From NCBI GenBank assembly GCA_910584915.1, contig CAJUDM010000030.1, forward strand, positions 39,124-53,699: a stretch of DNA of 14,576 nt, read 5' to 3'. Positions 5,532-12,738 of the stretch are shown one piece after another. The stretch comes from an uncultured Lachnospiraceae bacterium. GTDB lineage: Bacteria > Bacillota > Clostridia > Lachnospirales > Lachnospiraceae. How positions within the stretch are numbered: the stretch's first letter is position 1; every line of letters starts with the position of its first letter. Below the pieces are notes generated by a model. That model was not told where the DNA came from and made no database searches. It saw only the letters and a program-made list of their open reading frames with translations. Made by a program: the position numbers and the translations under genes.

Positions 5532-7478
5532 TTGACCGCTGCCTTTATCAAAATCTTAAATATGAGTATCACTGCCGGCTGGATCACCCTTGCCGTCATG
5601 CTGCTCAGGCTCCTTCTCCGGAAAATGCCGAAGCAGTTTACATGCATGCTCTGGTATCTGGTGGGCATACGGCTTGTCTGCCCCTTTTCCCCGAAAAGTA
5701 TGTTCAGCCTGATCCCCAGCTCCGAAACTGTTCCGGCATCACTGCCGTCAGGGGCATTCCCCGAAATAAACAGCGGGGTTGCCGTGATAGACCGCGTGGT
5801 CAATCCTGCTGCCAGGCTTTCCTTTTCCGCGTTTTCCACCGGAAGATCGGGAGACGGGGCGTTAGCTGTCATCACAAAGGGAGCAGTAATGATCTGGCTT
5901 ATCGGTATGTGCCTGATGTTCTGTTATCTGATCTTCAGTTATCTGCACCTTTACCGGAAGATGCGCACCGCTGTCCTTCTTCCTGATCCTCTTAAAAAAT
6001 ATGGTGCCGCAGCCCCGCAAAACACGCCTCCCCGCCGGACATACCACGGCGGCATCTGGCAGAGCGAATTTGTGGTCTCCCCGTTCATACTTGGACTCAT
6101 AAAACCCCGGATCTTTATCCCGTTCCATATAAGCGGTGAAGTTCTCACCCATGTCCTCGCCCATGAGCAGGCGCATCTTGCCAGGAGAGACCACCTGGTA
6201 AAAGCTTTTGCTTTCTGCCTTCTGTCTGTCTACTGGTTCCATCCGCTTCTGTGGGCGGCCTACATCCTGTTTTGCCGGGATATCGAACTTGCCTGCGACG
6301 AAAGAGTGGTCCGCAGCTATGGGGAAGAGGAGCGGAAAAGCTACCTGCTCTCTCTGATCGGATATGACCGGAAAGAAAACTGTCCTAAACGGCTCCCCAT
6401 CCTCGCCTGCCCGCTGGCCTTCGGGGAAACGGATATCAGGGAACGGATACTCCGTGTAAAGACATGGAAAAAGCCTGCCCTTATTTTTGCGGTGCCTGCA
6501 CTGGCGATATGCGCTGTTGCCGCCTTCTGCCTGCTGACCGATCCGAAAGAAAAACTTTCATATGCGCCGGAACCCTTCGGCCATCCCTATCAGGTGGATT
6601 CACTCGTATACGCAGCACCGCAGTTTGATTTCAGCTTTCAGCCGGAAACCGCCCCACTCTATATCCTCGCCTCGGACTATCAGCTTATGGAATCCACGGA
6701 CACTCCTTTAGGTTTTGACAAGGATGAGGGGTACTGGGCATCCTGCGGCAGTGCTGAGGAAATCAGGTTAAAAAACTCCGATCTGGAAAATTATATGGAT
6801 GCCGGCATGGAAAGCTTCATGAAAGACATTTCACTGCGGGAACTTGTAAAAGAGAACAAAAAAGCATGGATCGTAAACAGAGCCGCCGGGAATGTTCCGC
6901 TCTTTTATTATGTCATGCTGCAGAAAAACGGCGATGTCTATCTGACTTACGGATATGACACACCGGAAGTACCTCTGATCCGTTTCATCTTCAGACTGTC
7001 CGTCCTGGAGGAAGAGATGCTCTCCTCAGACACGCTGTATTCTCACCGGACGAAATATATCGGAGATAACTCCGCCGTTGGAAATATCATCTACAATCTG
7101 TATTTCCCGGAGGATATGACATACCGGCAGTTTGCCCTGCAGACTGGCAGCGAACCCTACGAAGTGACCGTGACATTCTCCATGTCGGAAGAAGATAAGG
7201 AAGCATACAGCGCCGAAGCCACCGGACGTATAAAAGAGATGAACCTGCTCCACCGGAACGCGTGCATCATGTTTTCACTGATTGAAAACGCGGGCATCAT
7301 CAATTTTAAACTGATTGATGAAACAGATGAAGAAAAACGACCCCTGACGATCGTCTGTACGAGGCAGTGGGCGCTGTCGGAGACAAACTGTGATCTCTGG
7401 CATGAGAGCAAAACAAATGAACAATTTGAAATGCTGTTAATAAAACTGGAGGAATTATTCCCTACTGACGAATCATAA
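5532..7478 (+). CDS. BlaR1-like M56 membrane metallopeptidase with DUF4825-like C-terminal domain
   Basis: This 648-aa integral membrane zinc protease is probably the antirepressor of the BlaI-like protein. Hydrophobic segments lie near 14-32, 37-51, 112-140, 226-247 and 314-335. The cytoplasmic protease motif HEQAH (211-215) and the downstream ELACDERVV (252-260), which supplies the third zinc ligand, are intact. After the last membrane segment comes a roughly 310-residue extracellular part. It lacks SxxK and KTG motifs of a penicillin-binding sensor. Around 505-600 (KYIGDNSAVGNIIYNL onward) it resembles the DUF4825 domain often fused to clostridial M56 proteins. The start is TTG at 5532, eight bases after GAGGTG overlapping the end of blaI; an in-frame ATG at 5562 (Met11) is the alternative. 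The signal it senses is unknown; no beta-lactamase gene is nearby. Confidence 0.88.
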   Translation: MTAAFIKILNMSITAGWITLAVMLLRLLLRKMPKQFTCMLWYLVGIRLVCPFSPKSMFSLIPSSETVPASLPSGAFPEINSGVAVIDRVVNPAARLSFSAFSTGRSGDGALAVITKGAVMIWLIGMCLMFCYLIFSYLHLYRKMRTAVLLPDPLKKYGAAAPQNTPPRRTYHGGIWQSEFVVSPFILGLIKPRIFIPFHISGEVLTHVLAHEQAHLARRDHLVKAFAFCLLSVYWFHPLLWAAYILFCRDIELACDERVVRSYGEEERKSYLLSLIGYDRKENCPKRLPILACPLAFGETDIRERILRVKTWKKPALIFAVPALAICAVAAFCLLTDPKEKLSYAPEPFGHPYQVDSLVYAAPQFDFSFQPETAPLYILASDYQLMESTDTPLGFDKDEGYWASCGSAEEIRLKNSDLENYMDAGMESFMKDISLRELVKENKKAWIVNRAAGNVPLFYYVMLQKNGDVYLTYGYDTPEVPLIRFIFRLSVLEEEMLSSDTLYSHRTKYIGDNSAVGNIIYNLYFPEDMTYRQFALQTGSEPYEVTVTFSMSEEDKEAYSAEATGRIKEMNLLHRNACIMFSLIENAGIINFKLIDETDEEKRPLTIVCTRQWALSETNCDLWHESKTNEQFEMLLIKLEELFPTDES

Positions 7479-7483
7479 CATCG

Positions 7484-7526
7484 GAACCGGCCGATCAGAG
7501 AACCTTCTGTTCCGATCGACCGGTTC
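7484..7526. terminator. Hairpin between convergent blaR1-like and ung genes
   Basis: GAACCGGCCGATC (7484-7496) pairs with GATCGACCGGTTC (7514-7526) with a single mismatch, which would be a tolerated G-U on the minus strand. It lies five bases beyond the blaR1-like stop. The T run is poor, so it is a probable but not classic terminator. The rest of the convergent gap (7527-7667) holds only a GC-rich patch (7618-7637) and a weak 5-bp stem (7632-7636 with 7651-7655). Confidence 0.5.
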
Positions 7527-7667
7527 TGTCATATGCGGAAAATAATGTAAAATACCTGCGAACAGTTCAGCCCTGCGCGCTCTCTTACAGCAAACTCTGG
7601 TTTACCTGAAATATGGCCGCCCGGCTCCCCGCCCGCGAAAATAAAATTCTGCGGGACTCTATACCAG

Positions 7668-8342
7668 TCACACATTCTCAATCTGCCAATCGATCGGCGC
7701 AAGGCCGTTGGCCTCCAGATACTCGTTCGTTTTACTGAAAGGCTTACTCCCGAAGAATCCTCTGTATGCGGAGAGAGGACTTGGATGCGGTGCTTCGAGG
7801 ATCAGATGCTTTGGGTTATGCAGCATGGACTTTTTCATCTGCGCAGGCCTGCCCCACAGGATAAATACCATAGGCCTGTCCTGCTCGCTGCAGATTCGGA
7901 TACAGGCATCTGTGAACTCCTCCCAGCCGATACCTCGATGGGAATTCGCCGCATGGGCACGCACTGTGAGAACCGTATTGAGCATCAGTACTCCCTGCTT
8001 CGCCCATTTTACCAGATAGCCGTTATTCGGAATATAGCAGCCCAGATCATCATGCAGCTCCTGATAGATGTTCACAAGAGACGGCGGGATCTCCACATCC
8101 GGCTTTACCGAAAAACAGAGCCCGTGGGCCTGCCCGTCATTGTGATACGGATCCTGCCCTAATATGACCACCTTCACATCCGCCAATGGAGTCAGATGAA
8201 ACGCGTTAAAAATATCTTCGGAAGCCGGAAATATCTTTCTGGTACGATACTCCTCCCCCACCTTCTCAAACAGTTTTCTGTAATACGGCTTCTGAAATTC
8301 CGGTTTTAAAGGTTCCAGCCAGTCATTGTCTATCGCTGCCAT
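7668..8342 (-). CDS. ung: Uracil-DNA glycosylase, family 1
   Basis: It removes uracil from DNA, the first step of base-excision repair of deaminated cytosine or misincorporated dUMP. The 224-aa protein is the normal family length. Motifs: water-activating loop GQDPYHNDGQAHGLCFS (62-78, catalytic D64), LNTVLTVR (121-128), the uracil-recognition region VFILWGRPAQMK (159-170), and the DNA-intercalation loop HPSPLSAYRGFFG (186-198, H186). The reading frame is open further upstream to 8429, but I chose the ATG at 8342. It has AGGAGG eight bases upstream (8351-8356), and the family N terminus (DNDWLEPLKPEF) begins there. It is the last gene of the minus-strand row, 96 bases after hisF, and may be co-transcribed with it. 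Confidence 0.97.
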   Translation of the reverse strand: MAAIDNDWLEPLKPEFQKPYYRKLFEKVGEEYRTRKIFPASEDIFNAFHLTPLADVKVVILGQDPYHNDGQAHGLCFSVKPDVEIPPSLVNIYQELHDDLGCYIPNNGYLVKWAKQGVLMLNTVLTVRAHAANSHRGIGWEEFTDACIRICSEQDRPMVFILWGRPAQMKKSMLHNPKHLILEAPHPSPLSAYRGFFGSKPFSKTNEYLEANGLAPIDWQIENV

Positions 8343-8438
8343 CTTTTGTTCCTCCTCACTTTTTCTTTCTGTGCCTTCACATGGGCCATGCTCCATCACA
8401 TCCCGGCACTCCTGCCCCTCCATACACACAACCGCTCT

Positions 8439-9200
8439 CTAAAGGCGCACTGCCACGCCGCGCTCCGCCAGATATTCTTTCACCTGCCTGACCTCCAGCT
8501 CCTTATAGTGGAACAGGGACGCTGCCAGAGCCGCCTCCGCACCGCCCGCTGTCAGCGCTTCATAAAAATGTTCCGGGGCTCCCGCACCCCCCGAAGCGAT
8601 CACAGGAATGGAGACAGCCTCCGCCACCTGCCTTGTCAGCTCTATATCATACCCGGCCTTTGTACCATCGCAGTCCATGCTGGTCAGAAGAATCTCACCC
8701 GCTCCGAGTTCCTCCGCCTTCCTCACCCACTCAACAGCGTCAATACCCATATCGATACGTCCGCCGTTTTTATAAATGTTAAACCCACTGCCGTCCGGCC
8801 GCCTTTTTGCATCCACAGCTAACACCACACACTGACTGCCGAATTTGTCCGCAGCCTCGCTGATCAGTTCCGGCCTGTCTATCGCGGCAGAATTGATGGA
8901 TATCTTATCCGCTCCTTCCCGCAGCAGTTCCCTGAAATCCTCCACCGTACGGATACCGCCGCCCACCGTAAACGGAATGAATACTCTTTCCGCCACTTTG
9001 CGAACCATGTCCACAACCGTCTTTCTCGCGTCGGAAGAAGCCGTAATGTCCAAAAAGACAACCTCGTCCGCCCCCGCCTTATCGTATGCCGCAGCGATCT
9101 CCACCGGATCCCCGGCGTCCCGCAGGTTCACGAAATTAACCCCCTTTACCACTCTTCCGTTATGTACATCCAGACATGGAATGATCCTCTTTGTATGCAT
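8439..9200 (-). CDS. hisF: Imidazole glycerol phosphate synthase, cyclase subunit HisF
   Basis: This 253-aa TIM barrel is the synthase half of the HisF-HisH complex. It uses ammonia from HisH to convert PRFAR to imidazole glycerol phosphate (histidine pathway) and AICAR (returned to purine synthesis). The start RIIPCLDVHNGRVVKGVNF carries catalytic D11, and VLAVDAKR carries D130. Phosphate-binding strands TVGGGIRTVEDF (78-89) and IASGGAG are clear. The length is exactly typical. GGAG and GAGAGG motifs lie 2-9 bases before the ATG. It is 75 bases downstream of hisH, in the same direction. None of hisA, hisB, hisG, hisD or hisI is present around the pair. Confidence 0.98.
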   Translation of the reverse strand: MHTKRIIPCLDVHNGRVVKGVNFVNLRDAGDPVEIAAAYDKAGADEVVFLDITASSDARKTVVDMVRKVAERVFIPFTVGGGIRTVEDFRELLREGADKISINSAAIDRPELISEAADKFGSQCVVLAVDAKRRPDGSGFNIYKNGGRIDMGIDAVEWVRKAEELGAGEILLTSMDCDGTKAGYDIELTRQVAEAVSIPVIASGGAGAPEHFYEALTAGGAEAALAASLFHYKELEVRQVKEYLAERGVAVRL

Positions 9201-9275
9201 ATCTCCTCTCTCCCCGCCCGCAGGTTTTTCGGCTTTCCGATCTGCATCCTAAACAGGCTTACACGTGATCCCGGT

Positions 9276-9881
9276 TCAAACCGCCAGAAAATTCTTCAAT
9301 ATCCGCAATCCCACATCCGAACTCTTCTCCGGATGAAACTGACAGGCAAAAATATTCTCCTGCTCCACAGACGCCTCCACGGTAACACCATACTGAACAG
9401 TGGCTTTCACGATCTCCTTCTTCTTTGCCTGCAGATAATAGGAATGCACAAAATACACATAGGATCCCTCAGGCACATCCTTAAAAAGCCTTCCCTCTGA
9501 AGGATATTCCAGGCAATTCCAGCCAATCTGAGGAATCTTGAGTCCTTCAGCCTTCGGGATCCTGACGATCTTGCCCTCCAGCAGCCCGAGTCCCTTCACG
9601 CCGGGACTTTCTTCGCTCTCCTCAAACAGGAGCTGCAGGCCGAGACAGATACCCAAAAAAGGAATCTTTCGCCCGACCGCTTCCCTGATCACCGGAACAA
9701 GCCCATAGTTTTCCAGTTTTTCCATGGCATCGCCAAAGCACCCTACTCCCGGCAGGATCACCCGGTCCGCCGCCAGGATCTCTCCCGCGCTCCTTGTGAC
9801 AAGTGCCCTCTCACCCAGAAACTCAAGCGCTTTCTGCACGCTCTTTATATTTCCCGCATCGTAGTCAATTACCGCTATCAT
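9276..9881 (-). CDS. hisH: Imidazole glycerol phosphate synthase, glutaminase subunit HisH
   Basis: This 201-aa class I glutamine amidotransferase hydrolyses glutamine and channels ammonia to HisF. The catalytic triad is visible: C79 in GICLGLQLL, H183 and E185 in FHPEKSS. The oxyanion-loop PGVGCFGDAM (44-53) and the conserved PQIGWN (117-122) are also present. Length and N terminus (MIAVIDYDAGNIKSV) are typical. The ribosome binding site AGAGGA lies inside the end of the upstream 636-aa gene, whose last 17 bases overlap the hisH start, so translation is probably coupled. HisF follows after 75 bases. Confidence 0.98.
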   Translation of the reverse strand: MIAVIDYDAGNIKSVQKALEFLGERALVTRSAGEILAADRVILPGVGCFGDAMEKLENYGLVPVIREAVGRKIPFLGICLGLQLLFEESEESPGVKGLGLLEGKIVRIPKAEGLKIPQIGWNCLEYPSEGRLFKDVPEGSYVYFVHSYYLQAKKKEIVKATVQYGVTVEASVEQENIFACQFHPEKSSDVGLRILKNFLAV

Positions 9882-11775
9882 TCAAGTATTCCTCTTCCTC
9901 GGGAAGCATATCCTCCAGTTCAGGGATATCCGAAGCCGCTTCCTCCTCCTGCCTGGCGATCTCTTCCTCACTCTGATAAACTTCCCCTGCCGCCAGAGCT
10001 TCCAACTGCAGGCTGAACTCATAATCACTCTCCAGCGCATTGATCTCGATCGCTCCGGACTCGGACAGAGCATATTCCTCCTGCAGGATTTTCAAAATTT
10101 CGTTATACTGCGCCGTCAGTTCCGGCGTCACCAGGCTCTCCTGATACCGAAGCTGCTGATATTTATCCACTCCTTTCAGCAGATCCTCCAGCGCCATGAC
10201 CGGCTTTTTAAGCTTTATATGATTTTCATAGGCCTCTTTCGCATGTTTCAGATGCAGCACCGCGGAAGACTGCCTGAAAAGGAGCTGGTCTTCCTCCGCA
10301 AGATTCCTCCCGTTCAACAGTTTATAGGCTGTCTCAAAATCCTTATCATCAAATGCATTCCTGGCTTCCGTCAGATGCAGCGTATCCATCCCGACACTGT
10401 TCATCAGCAGGATGCCCGCCGCAATAGAAGCGCAGAGTAAGATCCATACAAAAACTTTCTTCTTCGGAAGCTTTTTCGCTGCTCTTCTTTCTTTTTCCGC
10501 CTGTTCAGCCTTCTCCGCCTTTTTCTTCGCCTTTTCGGCATTCTTCTCTTTTTTCTGTTTTTCCTTTGCCGCCTTTTTCGGATCGGGCTCATTCTTCTTT
10601 TCAGGTTTTTTCTTCTTCTCTTTTTTCTTTTTCTCCGCTTTTGCTTTTCCGGCTTTTCCTGCCGCCTTGCCGCCCTGCTGTTTCTCCTCGCTGCCCTCTT
10701 CCTCTTCGGCACTGCCTTCCGTGGAAAGCGCGGCATCATCTAACTCGTCATCGTCCTGACCAAAGAACAGCGCCGCAAGCCTCTTTCCGAAACCTTCTTT
10801 CTTTTCTTTTCCCTCCGCAGCAGATTTCTTCGTCTTTTTAGATTTCTTCTCCTTTTTCTTTTTTTCTTTTCCGGTTTTTTCCTCCGGCTCCCTGTCAGAC
10901 TCTTTGGGCATTTCAACTTCCGGCTCCGCAGGAATCTCCGAGGCTTCCTCCTCCGCATCCGCCCCAAGCCCCAACAGGCTCTGCACACTCTCCGAGTCAA
11001 GATCCACATCTCCGAACGGAAAATCCTCCGACATACCGCCCTCTGCATCCTCCCCGAAGCCGCCCATGCCATCCGGCCTGGTCAGATCTGAAAGTCCCGC
11101 ATCCTCCTTTGACAGATCAGGAATCTCCGCATCGCTCTGTCCCGCAGAAGCGGATTGCCCGGGAGCTGTTCTGTTCATTCCCGCTTCCTTTTCCAGCACC
11201 TGATCCACCTCATCTTCCGACATATCCAGAAGTGCCAGCGGGTCCACCAGCATCTCATCCTTCTGGTTTGAAGGCACATCCCCGGAAAATTCCGGCATCG
11301 ACAGTTCTTCTTCTATATCCGCCAGTGACATGTTATCCGCGGCCTCAGATAATGACAGATCTTCCCCCATATCCGGTACTGTCGGTCCCCCCTCTTCCGT
11401 CTCCGGCATCTCAGGCATCGAAAGATCCTCCTCCATTCCCGGAATCTCCGACATCAATGGATCTTCCTCCATTCCCGGGATTTCCGGCAGGGACAGTTCA
11501 TCCGACGTCTCCGGTGTCTCGGGGAACGACAGATCTTCCTCTATTCCCGGAATCCCAGACATCAATGGATCTTCCTCCATTCCCGGGATTTCCGGCAGGG
11601 ACAGTTCATCCGACGTCTCCGGTGTCTCGGGGAACGACAGATCTTCCTCTATTCCCGGAATCTCCGGCAGGGGCAGCTTCTCCTCTTTCGTCGTCTCTGA
11701 GCCGTTGTCCGCAGCGTCGCCTGCTCCCATAACAGCTCTTAACATTTCCTCCAAACGCTCTTCATCAGAACCCAT
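9865..11775 (-). CDS. Unrecognised membrane-anchored protein with acidic repeats, Lys-rich linker and helical outer domain
   Basis: I do not recognise this 636-aa protein. Four parts can be seen. Residues 34-165 are an acidic, Pro-rich repeat region with units such as EIPGMEED and LSLPE, including two near-identical 36-residue copies (38-73 and 74-109). Residues 170-300 are acidic and low-complexity, with short conserved-looking islands (LALLDMSEDEVDQVLEKEAG, DVDLDSESVQSLLGLG). Residues 301-440 are extremely Lys/Glu-rich, probably coiled coil or disordered. One membrane helix (about 441-459, VFVWILLCASIAAGILLM) follows KKLPKKK, so the N-terminal 440 residues should be cytoplasmic. The outer 177 residues look alpha-helical and TPR-like (AFDDKDFETAYKLLNGRNL), ending in a Glu-rich tail. 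It starts six bases after the sirtuin-like gene and overlaps hisH by 17 bases. GGAGG lies somewhat far (12 bases) from the ATG. A scaffold role is only a guess. Confidence 0.8.
   Translation of the reverse strand: MGSDEERLEEMLRAVMGAGDAADNGSETTKEEKLPLPEIPGIEEDLSFPETPETSDELSLPEIPGMEEDPLMSGIPGIEEDLSFPETPETSDELSLPEIPGMEEDPLMSEIPGMEEDLSMPEMPETEEGGPTVPDMGEDLSLSEAADNMSLADIEEELSMPEFSGDVPSNQKDEMLVDPLALLDMSEDEVDQVLEKEAGMNRTAPGQSASAGQSDAEIPDLSKEDAGLSDLTRPDGMGGFGEDAEGGMSEDFPFGDVDLDSESVQSLLGLGADAEEEASEIPAEPEVEMPKESDREPEEKTGKEKKKKEKKSKKTKKSAAEGKEKKEGFGKRLAALFFGQDDDELDDAALSTEGSAEEEEGSEEKQQGGKAAGKAGKAKAEKKKKEKKKKPEKKNEPDPKKAAKEKQKKEKNAEKAKKKAEKAEQAEKERRAAKKLPKKKVFVWILLCASIAAGILLMNSVGMDTLHLTEARNAFDDKDFETAYKLLNGRNLAEEDQLLFRQSSAVLHLKHAKEAYENHIKLKKPVMALEDLLKGVDKYQQLRYQESLVTPELTAQYNEILKILQEEYALSESGAIEINALESDYEFSLQLEALAAGEVYQSEEEIARQEEEAASDIPELEDMLPEEEEYLNDSGN
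11451..11666 (-). repeat. 108-bp direct tandem repeat, two copies, in frame
   Basis: Copies 11451-11558 and 11559-11666 differ at only 2 of 108 positions by eye. The period is 36 codons, so reading frame is kept. Decayed related sequence continues on the lower-coordinate side (about 11343-11450), which encodes a third, diverged unit from residue 110. The high DNA identity, including silent positions, points to recent duplication or homogenisation. Confidence 0.92.
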
Positions 11776-11781
11776 CTCTAA

Positions 11782-12573
11782 CTATTCCTCCAAACTATCC
11801 AAATCTTGCTCATTCAAAAATACCAGGGGATCTTTCTTCACCGATTTCCCTCGATCCTTTATTTCTTCTGATAACTGATATAAACTGCTGTGGACTCTCC
11901 AGAAAACAGCCTTCTGATTGTAATAGCAAATTTTTTCAAAAGGCCATCTGATAACAGACGGAAATTCCATTCCTACTCCGAGCTCCAGAATGCAAAGCCT
12001 TCTATTTACAGTTCCCTGCAGCCATTTCGTGTATCGCTCCCAGTTATTTATATAGCCGCCCTCATGGTAAGCTGGCTCCCCGTACTGATTCATCACAAGA
12101 GCCGCCCCGCAATCAGGGCACTTTGCCTTTTCCAGATTCCCCTGAACCTCTCTATCCTCGATCCACCCGCAGATATCACCCCATAAGTCATCTTCTATCG
12201 GAAACAAACGCCCGCTGCAGTTATCTGCACATTGCAGAGTATCATATGTACCACATGGCAGGACGATCCTGTCCGCTTCAAAGCCGCTGTTTTTGATCAG
12301 ATCATCTGTACTCAGTGAGACAATAAAATAATTTTTTCCCTCCAACAGTTTCCGCAGCTTTTTATAAGCACTCATAATCTCCGGATGAAATTCTTCTTTT
12401 AAATAATATCGAATCAGGAAAGGAATCAGCCATTCTCTCTCCGGATCATTTTCCAGCATCCGCAATTTATCTCTGAAATTAGAGATTTCTTTTAAGGCCT
12501 GAAGCTTTACCTGCATCTCACTGCCGATACCGACAAGCACAAGCTCCGCCTCTTTTATATCCTCGATCAGCAT
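11782..12573 (-). CDS. Divergent sirtuin-like (Sir2-fold) protein with zinc-type cysteines
   Basis: This 263-aa protein resembles the Sir2 NAD-dependent deacylase / ADP-ribosyltransferase fold in motif order. VLVGIGSEM (12-20) stands for the GAG-x-S NAD loop, FIVSLSTDDLI (83-93) for the TQNID loop, and IVLPCGTYDTLQC (103-115) for the HG catalytic segment. C115/C119 and C152/C155 make a zinc site. LCILELGVGMEFPSVIRWP (193-211) stands for the GTSL-V strand. The catalytic His is replaced by C107, and the usual Gln-Asn of TQNID are Leu-Ser, so classical deacetylase chemistry is doubtful. It may be an ADP-ribosyltransferase-like or purely NAD/ADP-ribose-binding protein. The ATG has GGGAGGG close by (3-5 bases). 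It leads the minus-strand row, six bases before the 636-aa gene. The family call is by motif pattern only. Confidence 0.7.
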   Translation of the reverse strand: MLIEDIKEAELVLVGIGSEMQVKLQALKEISNFRDKLRMLENDPEREWLIPFLIRYYLKEEFHPEIMSAYKKLRKLLEGKNYFIVSLSTDDLIKNSGFEADRIVLPCGTYDTLQCADNCSGRLFPIEDDLWGDICGWIEDREVQGNLEKAKCPDCGAALVMNQYGEPAYHEGGYINNWERYTKWLQGTVNRRLCILELGVGMEFPSVIRWPFEKICYYNQKAVFWRVHSSLYQLSEEIKDRGKSVKKDPLVFLNEQDLDSLEE

Positions 12574-12593
12574 GATCCCTCCCCCACATCATA

Positions 12594-12599
12594 AGTATA
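12594..12599 (-). promoter_or_regulatory. Candidate -10 box upstream of the sirtuin-like gene
   Basis: TATACT on the minus strand lies 20 bases before the ATG. No good -35 is found at 16-18 bases, so this is tentative. It is supported by the cheV terminator just upstream, which means the gene row needs its own promoter. A GC-rich hairpin (GCCGC, GCGGC arms, around 12650-12664) also lies in this gap. Confidence 0.3.
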
Positions 12600-12688
12600 C
12601 AATCGAGCAGAGAAAAGCCATTTTCCTCTACTCGCCGCGCGACCTGTGCGCCGCCTTAGCGGCATATTTCCTCTGCACGGGTCTGCGC

Positions 12689-12725
12689 ATAAAAGAAGAG
12701 CATACCCGAAACCGGTACACTCTTC
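12689..12725 (-). terminator. Intrinsic terminator of cheV
   Basis: On the minus strand GAAGAGTGTACC (12725-12714) and GGTATGCTCTTC (12706-12695) form a 12-bp stem with two G-U pairs and a 7-base loop, followed by TTTTAT (12694-12689). It begins 13 bases after the cheV stop codon. It separates cheV from the sirtuin-like gene. Confidence 0.88.
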
Positions 12726-12738
12726 CTGCATTCCACAA

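Noticed and set aside
6550..7478. A penicillin-binding sensor domain in the BlaR1-like protein.
   Set aside because: No SxxK, SxN or KTG active-site motifs are seen in residues 340-648.
8343..8429. Longer uracil-DNA glycosylase with 29 extra N-terminal residues.
   Set aside because: The extra part is unlike the family, and the internal ATG at 8342 has an ideal AGGAGG eight bases upstream.
11343..11666. Possible CRISPR-like array because of regular repeats.
   Set aside because: The units are 108 bp with no unique spacers, stay in frame and encode protein; no cas gene is present.
11109..11878. Plus-strand frames of 207 and 182 codons with Ser/Pro/Gly repeats.
   Set aside because: They are mirror images of the 108-bp tandem repeat of the minus-strand gene; the periodicity comes from the DNA repeat.
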